Shown: positions 44,196 to 53,658 of the stretch, piece by piece
Position numbering within the stretch: position 1 is the stretch's first letter
Layout of the letters: each line of letters starts with the position of its first letter
Source of the DNA: Parvicella tangerina
GTDB taxonomy: Bacteria > Bacteroidota > Bacteroidia > Flavobacteriales_D > Parvicellaceae
Direction: 5' to 3'
DNA: 64,000 bases
NCBI RefSeq assembly: GCF_907165195.1
Contig: NZ_OU015584.1
Span: 1,178,001-1,242,000 of the forward strand
Made by a program: the position numbers and the translations under genes
The notes under the pieces: model-generated
The model's input: only the letters and a program-made list of their open reading frames with translations
Databases searched by the model: none
What the model was told of the DNA's origin: nothing

Positions 44196-44615
44196 ATGAA
44201 AAGAATACTGATTATTAATGGGCCTAATCTGAATTTACTGGGCAAAAGGGAGCCGAGTATATATGGAGATATTTCTTTTGAGGATTTCTTTCAACGTCTA
44301 AAGGACAAGAACGGTGTTGAACTATCTTATTTCCAAAGTAATGTTGAAGGAGAAATCATAGACAAATTGCATGAAGTTGGATTTTCTTTTGATGGTATCA
44401 TCCTCAACGCTGGAGGCTACACACATACTTCAGTGAGTATTGCAGACGCAATTGCTGCTATTAGTTCGCCTGTGATAGAAGTTCATTTGTCAAATGTATA
44501 TGCGAGAGAGGAGTATAGACATAATTCATTGATAGCAAAGAATTGTGTGGGGGTGATCAGTGGTTTTGGGTTGGATAGTTATTCTTTAGCAATTGACTAC
44601 TTTGGTGCTAAATAG
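44196..44615 (+). CDS. aroQ: Type II 3-dehydroquinate dehydratase
   Basis: The 139-residue protein matches type II dehydroquinases throughout: INGPNLNLLGKREPSIYG, with the active-site Tyr and Arg of the lid, QSNVEGEIIDKLHE, LNAGGYTHTSVSIADAI, EVHLSNVYAREEYRHNS and SGFGLDSYSLAI. It catalyses the third step of the shikimate pathway in the cytosol. Length is typical (about 140-150). It forms an apparent operon with DUF2461 and the zinc-ribbon gene; the lipoprotein gene downstream begins 13 bases after its stop. Confidence 0.94.
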   Translation: MKRILIINGPNLNLLGKREPSIYGDISFEDFFQRLKDKNGVELSYFQSNVEGEIIDKLHEVGFSFDGIILNAGGYTHTSVSIADAIAAISSPVIEVHLSNVYAREEYRHNSLIAKNCVGVISGFGLDSYSLAIDYFGAK

Positions 44616-44628
44616 TTTAGAGGTGAAT

Positions 44629-45324
44629 ATGAAGAATGTATTAGCAATTGGTATCGTATTTTGGATTTTAGCATTCCATGTCAGTTCTTGCACAACTTTT
44701 CATTCGGGAAGTTACGATGGAGGTGTGACTGTTTCTAACGGAGAATATGCATACAAAAGAAAGGTGGTTTTTGAAACTCACTATACATATACCTTGGGAT
44801 TTGGAGGTAATAAAGAGGGTTTCTTGATGGATCGCCTTCGAGAGGAACTGTATGCTCGGGCTGAACTCTCAGGTAGCGAAGAATTAACCAATATGCTTAT
44901 TTCTTCTAATACAACTTATTTTCTGGTCTTTGCAAAGGTTAAATTGAGAATTACAGGAGATGTAATTGATTGGAATAGTGACAAATTCGTTAGTAGAACG
45001 AATAGTCAAAGTTTTCATGACTCACAAGAGCTTATTGGTAGGATTGAAAAACCTAAAGAACAAATGGCGGTATTCAAAGGGTTGCTAGAGGAGAAGGAGA
45101 ATTTGAGTTTTAGACCTTTTGAAAAAGGACATTACCCACAAATAGGAGAGGTTGTTTACTATAAGCACCGAGATGTGTTTGCAACTGTAGTTGGAACGAC
45201 TTTTCGAAAATACAGGATTAGCTACTTTAAAGGAACAGCGTCTTATTACGATAGTAAGAGGGTTTGGGTATATAAAAATCAGATCGAAAGTATCGAGGAA
45301 AAACATGGCTTTCATGTCAAATAG
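44629..45324 (+). CDS. Predicted lipoprotein, function unknown
   Basis: The ATG at 44629 follows AGAGG at a good distance and gives a signal peptide with lipobox HVSSC (Cys about residue 21); upstream starts would overlap aroQ. The mature part of this 231-residue protein has beta-rich elements such as KRKVVFETHYTYTLGFGG. Near the end is a small barrel-like repeat, IGEVVYYKHRDVFATVVG then RKYRISYFKGTASYYDSKRVWV, reminiscent of Tudor/SH3-type folds. No family is recognised. Likely anchored to the inner or outer membrane. Confidence 0.65.
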   Translation: MKNVLAIGIVFWILAFHVSSCTTFHSGSYDGGVTVSNGEYAYKRKVVFETHYTYTLGFGGNKEGFLMDRLREELYARAELSGSEELTNMLISSNTTYFLVFAKVKLRITGDVIDWNSDKFVSRTNSQSFHDSQELIGRIEKPKEQMAVFKGLLEEKENLSFRPFEKGHYPQIGEVVYYKHRDVFATVVGTTFRKYRISYFKGTASYYDSKRVWVYKNQIESIEEKHGFHVK

Positions 45325-45338
45325 GTGAATCAATAGCA

Positions 45339-46277
45339 ATGAAAATTACGGGACGTCAGGATACAGGGTTTAGCTCTCGAGGAGATCTCGCTGGGAATCG
45401 GTTGCTTAATCGAAATGGGACTTCGAATATTAGAAAGACAGGGTTGAGCTTTCTCGATCGCTTTCATTTATACAATAGTCTTATCTCTATGAAGTTGTCG
45501 TGGTTTCTTGTGACTACTTTGGGAATCTATTTGGTGATTAACTTATTGTTTGCAGCGGGTTATGTGTTGATTGGAGTTGATAATCTTGTGGATTCGAGAG
45601 TGGTTAACGTGGAGTCAGAATTTCTGAGAGCGTTCTTCTTTAGTTCGCAAACCTTAACTACTCTAGGGTATGGGCAGATGAGTCCAACTGGTGTAGGTGC
45701 GAACTTGTTAGCGTCTATAGAAGCATTTGTGGGCCTGTTGTTATTTGCGTTGTTAACAGGATTGCTCTACGGCCGATTTTCCAGGCCTAAGGCAAAATTG
45801 TTGTATAGTGAAAACGCCTTAATCAGTCCGTACAAAAACCTAGGTATTGGTTTGATGGTGCGTTTTGCTAACCCGAAGAATACGAGTATCATTAACACTT
45901 CAGCGGCTATGTTATTTTCATATCAAGATGAAGAAAACGGGGAGCGGATTAGACGTTATTTTAATTTGGACCTGGAGTTGGATAATATTCGAATGCTTGT
46001 TACTTCCTGGACCTTGGTTCATCACATTAATGATGCCAGCCCACTAAAGGATTTAACCATGGATTTTCTGAAGGAACGAAACGCAGAATTAGTGATTCAG
46101 GTAGATGGATATGACGAAACTTATAACCAGCAGGTTACTTCAAGAGCGTCTTATCTTTTCACTGAGGATGTCATTCATGGTGCGAAGTTTGACCGTGCAT
46201 TTGTTCACGCTGAATCAGGTACCCCCGAAATGGACTTCTCCAAGTTATCTAGCTACACGAAGGTAGAGTTAGATTAG
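45339..46277 (+). CDS. Inward-rectifier potassium channel (KirBac-like)
   Basis: The 312-residue protein has two transmembrane helices (about 54-76 and 122-148) flanking a pore loop with the selectivity filter TLGYG (108-112). The pore helix FFFSSQTLT precedes the filter. The C-terminal cytoplasmic domain (about 155-300) has the Kir immunoglobulin-like strands: [26 protein letters not shown] and [13 protein letters not shown]. It conducts K+ across the cytoplasmic membrane; gating ligands are unknown. The 3' end overlaps the convergent purD gene by 9 bases. Confidence 0.88.
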   Translation: MKITGRQDTGFSSRGDLAGNRLLNRNGTSNIRKTGLSFLDRFHLYNSLISMKLSWFLVTTLGIYLVINLLFAAGYVLIGVDNLVDSRVVNVESEFLRAFFFSSQTLTTLGYGQMSPTGVGANLLASIEAFVGLLLFALLTGLLYGRFSRPKAKLLYSENALISPYKNLGIGLMVRFANPKNTSIINTSAAMLFSYQDEENGERIRRYFNLDLELDNIRMLVTSWTLVHHINDASPLKDLTMDFLKERNAELVIQVDGYDETYNQQVTSRASYLFTEDVIHGAKFDRAFVHAESGTPEMDFSKLSSYTKVELD

Positions 46278-47543
46278 ATCAAATCCAATATCCTTTCTAT
46301 AGTAGGCGTCATCAAAATTGATTTCTTCAATAGTCTCGTAGGATTTCTTTAACGCTTTTTCAATGTCCTTACCATAAGAGGTTATAGCGATAACGCGTCC
46401 TCCGTTGGTCACTACACTACCATCCTCATTACTTTTTGTACCAGCATGAAAAACAGTGCTATTATCAAAACTCTTCAACCCAAGAATTGGTTTGCCTTTT
46501 TCATAAGCTTCTGGATAACCACCGCTAACCATCATAACCGTAGCAGCGCTTCTGGGGTCTATCTCAACATCTCTTTCGCTCAGCGTTCCAGTAGCCATAC
46601 CGTCAAAAAGTTCTAGCAAATCAGACTTGATTCTTGGCATCACCACTTCAGTCTCGGGATCTCCCATACGACAATTATATTCAATAACATAAGGGTCTCC
46701 TTTAACATTGATCAACCCAAAGAAAATAAAGCCTTTATAATCGATTCCTTCTTTTCTAAGTCCCTTAATCGTAGGAATGATGACTTGATTGTCAACTTTG
46801 TCCATGAATTCTCTGTTGGCAAATGGTACCGGTGAAACAGCTCCCATGCCACCTGTGTTCAGTCCAGTATCGTTCGCACCAATTCGTTTGTAATCTTTAG
46901 CTTCTGGCAGAATTTTGTAATTTTTACCGTCAGTGATTACGAATACACTCAATTCTATCCCTTTGAGGAATTGTTCAATCACCACTTTATTTCCTGCCTC
47001 ACCAAATTTGCCAGAGAGCATATTTTTCAGCTCTTTTTTGGCTTCATCGATATCGTCTAAAATGAGTACTCCTTTGCCTGCTGCGATCCCGTCTGCCTTG
47101 AGTACATAAGGTGGTTTTTGAAGTTCCAGATAACCATACCCGTCTTTAATGTTGTCCTTAGTAAACGTGGCATATTTAGCAGTAGGAATGTTGTACTTTT
47201 TCATTAATACCTTTGAGAAGTCCTTGCTTCCCTCAAGCTGAGCAGCTTTCTTATTTGGACCGATCATGGTTATTCCTGAAAGGTCTTCTCTTGCTTCGAA
47301 GTAATCAACAATACCATTTACAAGCGGTTCCTCTGGACCAACAACAATGACATCGATTTCTTTTTCTAAAGCAAATTCAGCTACGGCATCAAAATCGTTA
47401 TAGCTCAAAGGAATGTTTTCTCCTAGTAGTTCTGTGCCCGCATTACCCGGTGCAATATAAAGTTTGGATAAATGTGAACTTTGTGCTGCTTTCCAAGCGA
47501 TTGCGTGCTCTCTTCCTCCTGAACCTAAGATCAATAGTTTCAT
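46269..47543 (-). CDS. purD: Phosphoribosylamine-glycine ligase
   Basis: The 424-residue ATP-grasp enzyme starts with [15 protein letters not shown], the PurD N-terminal signature. It then has [27 protein letters not shown] (ATP-binding lysine and glycine loop), [31 protein letters not shown] (metal site) and a C-terminal domain [17 protein letters not shown]. It forms glycinamide ribonucleotide in purine synthesis. Length is normal. The 154 bases upstream hold a CATCTTTG near-match (7 of 8) to TAnnTTTG but no other feature I could name. Confidence 0.96.
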   Translation of the reverse strand: MKLLILGSGGREHAIAWKAAQSSHLSKLYIAPGNAGTELLGENIPLSYNDFDAVAEFALEKEIDVIVVGPEEPLVNGIVDYFEAREDLSGITMIGPNKKAAQLEGSKDFSKVLMKKYNIPTAKYATFTKDNIKDGYGYLELQKPPYVLKADGIAAGKGVLILDDIDEAKKELKNMLSGKFGEAGNKVVIEQFLKGIELSVFVITDGKNYKILPEAKDYKRIGANDTGLNTGGMGAVSPVPFANREFMDKVDNQVIIPTIKGLRKEGIDYKGFIFFGLINVKGDPYVIEYNCRMGDPETEVVMPRIKSDLLELFDGMATGTLSERDVEIDPRSAATVMMVSGGYPEAYEKGKPILGLKSFDNSTVFHAGTKSNEDGSVVTNGGRVIAITSYGKDIEKALKKSYETIEEINFDDAYYRKDIGFDLI

Positions 47544-47697
47544 AATTTCTTTGCTGAATTTTGTGATTTTTACAAAGATGATAAGAATGGTTCTTCATTC
47601 GGAATTATATTATTAACACCGTTAAAAAGGTATTAACAAATAAAGAAGATCACAACAAGAATCTGCAAGAAATCAAGTTCAGTTGACGTTATCAATG

Positions 47698-48855
47698 TCA
47701 ATAAAAAGTTTGTCCGTCCTTATGCATTCTCCTCAATAGAGGAGAGCATCTGTAACGATCCTCGTGATATTCGTCATACATATTGTCTAAATAGTGAACC
47801 ACATGGTTGATCCCTAGTTCATCAGCCCACTTCAACAAACCTTTAGGGTAATTTACTCCTTTGGTCATAGCCAAATCAATATCTTCTTTTGAGGCAATAT
47901 TTAAGAACAAAGCGTCCGCAGCTTCATTGATCAACATCATAACAATTCGAAGCATAATCTCTCTTCCAATTTTATCATCTTTCACAGGGATTGGTTTTTT
48001 TGCATTTTCAGAGTAATCGTAATATCCTCTGCCTGATTTTCGGCCCAACCATCCTGCTTCAGCATGTCTTCTTTGGGTAAATGAAGGTTTGTAACGAGGA
48101 TCATAGTAAAAAGCTTCAAAAACAGTCTCGGTGACGGTGTAGTTAATGTCGTTACCAATGAAATCCATTAAGGTAAATGGTCCCATTCTGAATCCTCCGA
48201 TTTCAGTCATCGCCCAATCGATTGTAGCGAAATCTGCTATGCCTTCTTCATATATTCTCAGGGCTTCTCCATAAAACGGACGAGCCACTCGATTCACGAT
48301 AAATCCAGGTGTGTCTTTAGCCAATACAGTGACTTTTTTCCATGAGTCGATAAGGTCTCTGGAGGATTTAGTTACTGCGTCACTGGTTTGAATACAAGGA
48401 ACAATTTCTACCAAAGGCATTAATGGGGCAGGGTTGAAAAAATGAATGCCTATTACTCTCTCGGGAAGCTTACAAGCTGAAGCAATCGCAGCCACTGAAA
48501 GTGAAGATGTGTTAGTGGCTAGAATGCAATCTTTTGCTGTTACTTCTTCTAGGTTCTTGAATACTGTTTTCTTGATATCCAGATTTTCAATGATCGCCTC
48601 AATCACCATTCCGCATCCTTCAAAAGCTTGAATATCTGTTTCATAGGAGATTCTGTTCTGAATAGCTTCTGCATCTTCAAGGGTGTACTTCCCTTTTTCT
48701 ACTAGTCTGGCCATCACTTTGGCTAACTTTGATTTTGCATTTTCTAAAGCAGCTTCTTTAGCATCTACGATTGTGACTTCATGTCCTGCTGTTGACGCTA
48801 CTTGAGCAATTCCTGAACCCATTGATCCAGCCCCTAAAACTCCAATTTTCATCAT
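47698..48855 (-). CDS. 3-hydroxyacyl-CoA dehydrogenase
   Basis: The 385-residue protein has the NAD-binding Rossmann domain with GVLGAGSMGSGIAQ, ILATNTSSLSVAAIA and the catalytic GIHFFNPAPLMPLVEIV with its His. It continues to DTPGFIVNRVARPFYGEALR and a second C-terminal 3HCDH domain (about 290-385), as in the paaH/hbd-type enzymes with duplicated C-termini. It oxidises 3-hydroxyacyl-CoA (or reduces acetoacetyl-CoA), here possibly in phenylacetate or fatty acid degradation. No ring-cleavage or thiolase gene lies nearby to decide. Confidence 0.9.
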   Translation of the reverse strand: MMKIGVLGAGSMGSGIAQVASTAGHEVTIVDAKEAALENAKSKLAKVMARLVEKGKYTLEDAEAIQNRISYETDIQAFEGCGMVIEAIIENLDIKKTVFKNLEEVTAKDCILATNTSSLSVAAIASACKLPERVIGIHFFNPAPLMPLVEIVPCIQTSDAVTKSSRDLIDSWKKVTVLAKDTPGFIVNRVARPFYGEALRIYEEGIADFATIDWAMTEIGGFRMGPFTLMDFIGNDINYTVTETVFEAFYYDPRYKPSFTQRRHAEAGWLGRKSGRGYYDYSENAKKPIPVKDDKIGREIMLRIVMMLINEAADALFLNIASKEDIDLAMTKGVNYPKGLLKWADELGINHVVHYLDNMYDEYHEDRYRCSPLLRRMHKDGQTFY

Positions 48856-48918
48856 CTTTTTTGTTTACGGATTGAGCTGGCTAAGATAGTTATACCAAAA
48901 GTTTTTGACAAGCCATTT

Positions 48919-51252
48919 TTACTTCTTCTTCTTGTCTTTGTAACCCAGCTTTTCTCTGATTTCGAGATCTTTTTTTTCTAATTCTTTAACTACTAGATCG
49001 TAGTAATCAGAATTTGGGTGAGCCAGTTTTGCATAATCTGCATATCTAAGTTTAAGCCCATTCATATCCACCTTGCTTTTGTAGAGCGCATTTTTGATCT
49101 CGTTGTTTATTTTAGAGGCTTCTTTTTTGTCAAAATCGTTATGAGTCGATTGCCACATCAGACGACAAAACTGTTCTGTCAGGTGGAAGGTCCTGAAAGC
49201 GCTTAGGAGTTGGTTGTCTGTAATGCTATCGTATTGCTGTTTAAAATCATTCAATCCTCCCACCCGGTACGAGAATTTTGATCTTACTGGGTCAGTAAAA
49301 CTAGCTACGCGCAAGTTCAGTGTAAGGTCTTTCTTTGTAAAATCGAGGTAAGATACACGTAACGGTTTGTAGGCCTCACTCTCCCTAGAATTTTTTTTCT
49401 CTTCCGGGGTTTCACCAGGATACTCATCTTCTTCATTTTCTTTAGCATCAACAACTTTTCCATCCATGAGTACACCAATGCCATTGCCTTCAAGGTCGAA
49501 AACCAATTCAGTTTTTTCTGTCAAAATAGTATTGAGTAATTTGCTTAGTTCAAAATGCTCTTTTGGACTTAAACTCAATTGATCCAATTTGTAATCATCA
49601 GAATTGAAGAGGTCTGAAAAGGTGAGTGAGAAGTCATGTAAGCTAAAATCCTGAGGCTTTCCTTTTGAGATAGAGGTAAGCAATTGAATTTCATCAACAT
49701 GTTGAGACATCGCATCTGATCCAAAAGTAATTAGGCGTATTTCAATGTCTTTGATGTTGGTGGTGTCGGGAAAAACCAGATCTTGCGTATTGGCATTAAA
49801 GGTTACCCCATCCTCAAACGTGTATACATATCCGAAATGGGTATATTTCAGTTCATGATAATTGATATAACTTTTGAGTTCCATAAGCCTTTCAACTAAT
49901 CTGGCATATCTTTCTTCTGCATCTTTAAGATGTTCGATCAACTCTTTTTGTTGCTTCTCAATCGTTTTCTTTCTGGAGTACAGCCAGGCGAGATGATCCT
50001 GTGCTTTCTTGGTTTTCTTTTTATTTTTTAGTCCGTTGTATCGCAGGTCAGAAAGTTCCATTTCTGTTTCCATGATCTCCATTAAACATTCATGATGACT
50101 GGTGTCTCGATTATCTAGTCTGGCTCGAACACCGTCCTCTCCATTGATTTCTTCATCTACCTTGGGAATGGCAAATTCCTCTAGTTGTTTGATGAGGGAT
50201 TGTAGGGTAGTGCCTTTTCCAAAAGTCGTGTCTGGAGAAAGTTCTTTGGTAAGTTTATTCGCGTAAAGCAAGTACATGTTGTCCTCTCTGTAAACGGCTA
50301 CAGTAGTCTGTTGTTCTCGGTTGAAGCCCCAAAGACTGAAATGCAGGTTGGTGTAGTTTTTTTCGATGGGATCGAAAGAGATAACTGAAGATTGTTCTGG
50401 GACGAGCTGTTGACGGTTGTCACCCACGGTGATGAACTTTGGTTTATAAGTGAAAAGGCCTAATCCAACGGGATCTCCTAGTTCATTTTTGTGTTTGTAT
50501 ATTTTTTCACGTTCGTCAAGTAACCCATAAGTATTACTTCCATCTCCACACGCTAACAGATTGGTTTCAAACTCTGGTCGATTATGACAGATTTTTGAAA
50601 AATACTCTTTCCCTTTGAACTGAAGATAGGATCGTGTTGCGTAATTAATAGCTTCAATTACAGTCTTGTGTCTAACCTGTTCCAGACTTTGAATACCCAA
50701 AAGTGCAGTTACTCTTTGATTAAAGAAATAGTTGGGGTTAATCAGGTCATTGATTTGTTTACTGGGAACATCTATGCCATTTTTTCTTCTGGTAACTTCG
50801 TTTGGTAGCTTTAATACTAAAGTGTCCATAAAATACTCGTAGGCCTTGTCGGTATATCCTTCTGGGTGTTCCTTGTCACGATCTTTTAACTCTCTGTAAA
50901 GTTGATATAGTGCCATTTTGGAGGCAAGCTCTGTTAATAACCCCGTTGAACTATTGGCAAGACCGTAATGATCTACTTGAAGCAAGGATGGTTTGTAGAT
51001 GATGTGCTGAACAATGGAATCATAGTCAACAATGGAGTCTAACTGATCCTCTGAATCAAAATATTTAAAATAAACGGTGTCTCCTGAATAGGAGAAGAAG
51101 GTGTTGAGATTTCTTTTTAAGACAGGACTCTTTTGAACTACATGATACATCCGCGCGTTTTCCTCTGCAGTTAGCATAACAGATTGAGCAAGCAGATTAG
51201 TACCGATAAAAAAAAGTACTAGCAGTCCTAAAAGTCTATTCATATTGATCAA
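48919..51252 (-). CDS. Large secreted protein of unknown function
   Basis: The 777-residue protein has a signal peptide ending NLLAQ (about residues 1-23). No domain is recognised. Visible features are an N-terminal third with many aromatic and charged residues, a predicted coiled coil at about 390-470 (METEMELSDLRYNGLKNKKK and EKQQKELIEHLKDAEERYAR), an acidic patch ENEEDEYPGETPEEKK near 620, and a lysine-rich end YKDKKKK. No T9SS C-terminal sorting domain is seen. Probably periplasmic. The start may be the second ATG (residue 4). Confidence 0.6.
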   Translation of the reverse strand: MINMNRLLGLLVLFFIGTNLLAQSVMLTAEENARMYHVVQKSPVLKRNLNTFFSYSGDTVYFKYFDSEDQLDSIVDYDSIVQHIIYKPSLLQVDHYGLANSSTGLLTELASKMALYQLYRELKDRDKEHPEGYTDKAYEYFMDTLVLKLPNEVTRRKNGIDVPSKQINDLINPNYFFNQRVTALLGIQSLEQVRHKTVIEAINYATRSYLQFKGKEYFSKICHNRPEFETNLLACGDGSNTYGLLDEREKIYKHKNELGDPVGLGLFTYKPKFITVGDNRQQLVPEQSSVISFDPIEKNYTNLHFSLWGFNREQQTTVAVYREDNMYLLYANKLTKELSPDTTFGKGTTLQSLIKQLEEFAIPKVDEEINGEDGVRARLDNRDTSHHECLMEIMETEMELSDLRYNGLKNKKKTKKAQDHLAWLYSRKKTIEKQQKELIEHLKDAEERYARLVERLMELKSYINYHELKYTHFGYVYTFEDGVTFNANTQDLVFPDTTNIKDIEIRLITFGSDAMSQHVDEIQLLTSISKGKPQDFSLHDFSLTFSDLFNSDDYKLDQLSLSPKEHFELSKLLNTILTEKTELVFDLEGNGIGVLMDGKVVDAKENEEDEYPGETPEEKKNSRESEAYKPLRVSYLDFTKKDLTLNLRVASFTDPVRSKFSYRVGGLNDFKQQYDSITDNQLLSAFRTFHLTEQFCRLMWQSTHNDFDKKEASKINNEIKNALYKSKVDMNGLKLRYADYAKLAHPNSDYYDLVVKELEKKDLEIREKLGYKDKKKK

Positions 51253-51289
51253 TTAACAAGTATAACGGTATTCGCCCTCAAAAGTAACA

Positions 51290-53473
51290 TTACACATTCA
51301 ACCACCATACCAATTTTATCACCATCGCACGATTTTTAATCCCAAATATGTTTGCATTGTAATTGTCAGTATACACCACGAAGAGATCACTCATTGGTCT
51401 GAACCGGTACTGGAAACGTGCATTGATATTTACATTGTTGACCTGCGTGTTATACTGAACAAATGTTGTGAAAAACATTTTTTTATTAAACTGATAGTCT
51501 ACTCTAGGACTAAATATTAGCAGTTGAACATCCTCAAATTTTTCCTTGAAGTAAATACTATTGTATTCGATCGATGTACTTAACTTAAATTTTGGTTGAA
51601 TTCTGTAAGCAAGACCTGTGTTTGCACTGAAGATACTACCAGTGTAGTACTGACCAAATTTAATTTCAGCTTCATAATTCAATAGGTTTACTGGAGAAGA
51701 ACCATAATAGGCAGAAATGTCATTGAATGAGTAATAACCAGCTGAATGCGGTTGATTGCTAGAAAATGTAATGTCTGTGTCAAAAAGCAGCTTGACCTGA
51801 TTATATCCAGCAGTTATATTGAAGGAACTCTGATCTTTCATCATGAAATAAAGGCTAGGAGCTAACCTGGTTTCAGTTGGAGCAAAATCAGCGTCATAGT
51901 ATTCACTAAAATAGATTTCTGGAGCGATAAAGGTAATTTTTCCTGTTTTGGGGTAATGCCTGTAGGTTATTGAGGGCTCAAGGCGCCAATACGTTTTATA
52001 GACAAACTCACCTGTCTCACTATTGTAGTTCTGAACTCTGGGTACAAATCCAACATCCGCTCTGTAATTCTTTCCTACATATTCGTGATTCCAATGAAAG
52101 GTTAATTTTCGGGTGTTATACATATACCAACTAGCATGCGCATAATCATTTGTGGAGCCTTTGAAGCTGTGGTGGTAAAAAAACTTTCCTCGATGTTTTC
52201 CATCAGGTGATTGTAGATTATAGTCAAGACCAAAAACTCGATTGAAATTTCCTGCTATTGGTTTACTATCTGATGAGAATTGTTGTTTGTTGACAGCAAT
52301 GAAAGCGATGTTACCCCAGTTTCCAACTCTTCGCTGAATGGCTCCAACCGCAAAATTTTCTGAAGGCCCCAGACTTGTACCCTCTGTTTGTAGATCCATT
52401 AGGCCGATTCGCCAGTTCTCATTTATTGATCCACTTAGTCTGGCTCCGCCCAAAATAGGAATTGTTTGTCCGTTTGAAAGTCCGATTTGGCGAGAAAAGA
52501 ACGGACGTATTTTACTGAAGCCAAAGCGCTCAAAAATATCACTGTTTTCTAGAAAGAATTGTCTACGCTCAGGGAAGAATAGACTAAAGCGGGATAAGTT
52601 AGTAATCTGAACGTCAGCATCAACTTGAGAGAAGTCAGGATTGATGGTTAGGTCCAGATTCAACGAAGAAGTGATTGCAATTTTAGCATCTAGGCCGCCA
52701 TTAAACCTTAGGTTTTCTTCATTAGACGAATAGTCTTTATTCCAGCCTCCAATCGCATAGGGAATGAGTGAAATGTTTGTGCCTGCTTTAGGTGGCTCAT
52801 TCTGCCATTTTAAGATACCAGTATTGGCTAAGCTTAAAAAGTCAAAGTTTTGGGGAACGGGATTCCAGGTAGAAATTTCATTATTCTGTAAGTCTGTTCT
52901 TATGAAGTTGATACCCCATTCTAAGTTCTGCGATTTATAACGAAGTGTTTTAAAAGGGATTTTCATTTCTAAGGTCCAACCGTCAGTTGTAGAGACTACC
53001 TTACTGTACCATTTGTTGTCCCAAACACTAACACCACCAAATGCACCGCCATACTGTATGGTTCCTTCATGTTGAGTTCCATAGGGAGTAACTGCAAAGT
53101 AAAAACCATTTGTTTGATCGTTTAAGGGGCAAATAGCTACTGTGAATGCGTCATTGCTGTAAAGGTCAAAATCTCTTGCCAGAGACTGAATAGTGAATTT
53201 ATTGTCTTCTGAGAAGCATTTTGCAGCAACATACAGGTATTCATCATCATAAAAAGTCCAGACGTTAGTTTGAAGCGATGCCGGAAGACTGTCTGTCGGA
53301 AAGTTTTGAACAAAATTTGACGATGCATCAGATGTATAAACCGATTCGTTTAACACCCCATCGCAAACTAAGTCTTTGTAATAGTTTGTTTTTGCGACTT
53401 TCTGAGCAAAAATCCCTTTTGTAACAAGGCTTACAGTAACTAGTGTGATGAAGATTTGAACAGGCTTATTCAT
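51290..53473 (-). CDS. DUF5916 family outer-membrane protein
   Basis: The 727-residue protein has a signal peptide ending GIFAQ and an N-terminal CBM9-like domain (about 30-220: WTFYDDEYLYVAAKCF, NDAFTVAICPLND, GWTLEMKIPFKTLRY). The DUF5916 beta-barrel-like region follows, with the family hallmarks DADVQITNLSRFSLFFPERR, FFLENSDIFERFGF and PFFSRQIGL. The last 350 residues are amphipathic strands ending with an aromatic residue near the C-terminus, as in outer-membrane barrels. Role unknown; substrate binding or transport at the surface is likely. Divergent from the PKD adhesin gene. Confidence 0.88.
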   Translation of the reverse strand: MNKPVQIFITLVTVSLVTKGIFAQKVAKTNYYKDLVCDGVLNESVYTSDASSNFVQNFPTDSLPASLQTNVWTFYDDEYLYVAAKCFSEDNKFTIQSLARDFDLYSNDAFTVAICPLNDQTNGFYFAVTPYGTQHEGTIQYGGAFGGVSVWDNKWYSKVVSTTDGWTLEMKIPFKTLRYKSQNLEWGINFIRTDLQNNEISTWNPVPQNFDFLSLANTGILKWQNEPPKAGTNISLIPYAIGGWNKDYSSNEENLRFNGGLDAKIAITSSLNLDLTINPDFSQVDADVQITNLSRFSLFFPERRQFFLENSDIFERFGFSKIRPFFSRQIGLSNGQTIPILGGARLSGSINENWRIGLMDLQTEGTSLGPSENFAVGAIQRRVGNWGNIAFIAVNKQQFSSDSKPIAGNFNRVFGLDYNLQSPDGKHRGKFFYHHSFKGSTNDYAHASWYMYNTRKLTFHWNHEYVGKNYRADVGFVPRVQNYNSETGEFVYKTYWRLEPSITYRHYPKTGKITFIAPEIYFSEYYDADFAPTETRLAPSLYFMMKDQSSFNITAGYNQVKLLFDTDITFSSNQPHSAGYYSFNDISAYYGSSPVNLLNYEAEIKFGQYYTGSIFSANTGLAYRIQPKFKLSTSIEYNSIYFKEKFEDVQLLIFSPRVDYQFNKKMFFTTFVQYNTQVNNVNINARFQYRFRPMSDLFVVYTDNYNANIFGIKNRAMVIKLVWWLNV

Positions 53474-53478
53474 CCGGA

Positions 53479-53486
53479 CAAAGGTA
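53479..53486 (-). promoter_or_regulatory. DUF5916 promoter (-7 element)
   Basis: The minus strand reads TACCTTTG, an exact TAnnTTTG match, 5 bases upstream of the ATG at 53473. Confidence 0.5.
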
Positions 53487-53501
53487 TAAAATTTAGATGT
53501 T

Positions 53502-53557
53502 ATTGATGGATAAAAAGCTCATATTGATGGATGAGTGTTAATACTTTGTCCATCAAT
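53502..53557. repeat. Three-copy 9-mer ATTGATGGA in a divergent intergenic region
   Basis: ATTGATGGA occurs in direct orientation at 53502 and 53523 and as its inverse complement TCCATCAAT at 53549-53557. The second and third copies could form a hairpin with a 17-base loop, or all three could be protein-binding sites. They lie between the DUF5916 gene (minus) and the PKD adhesin gene (plus). Confidence 0.5.
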
Positions 53558-53658
53558 TAAAATTGTTAATCAAAAAAAAAAGTTCTATTTTTAAGGCAAC
53601 TATTGGAAAGCTAGCCGTCTTAATGACGTAAAAGTACTACACACCTTATTTGTTAGAT

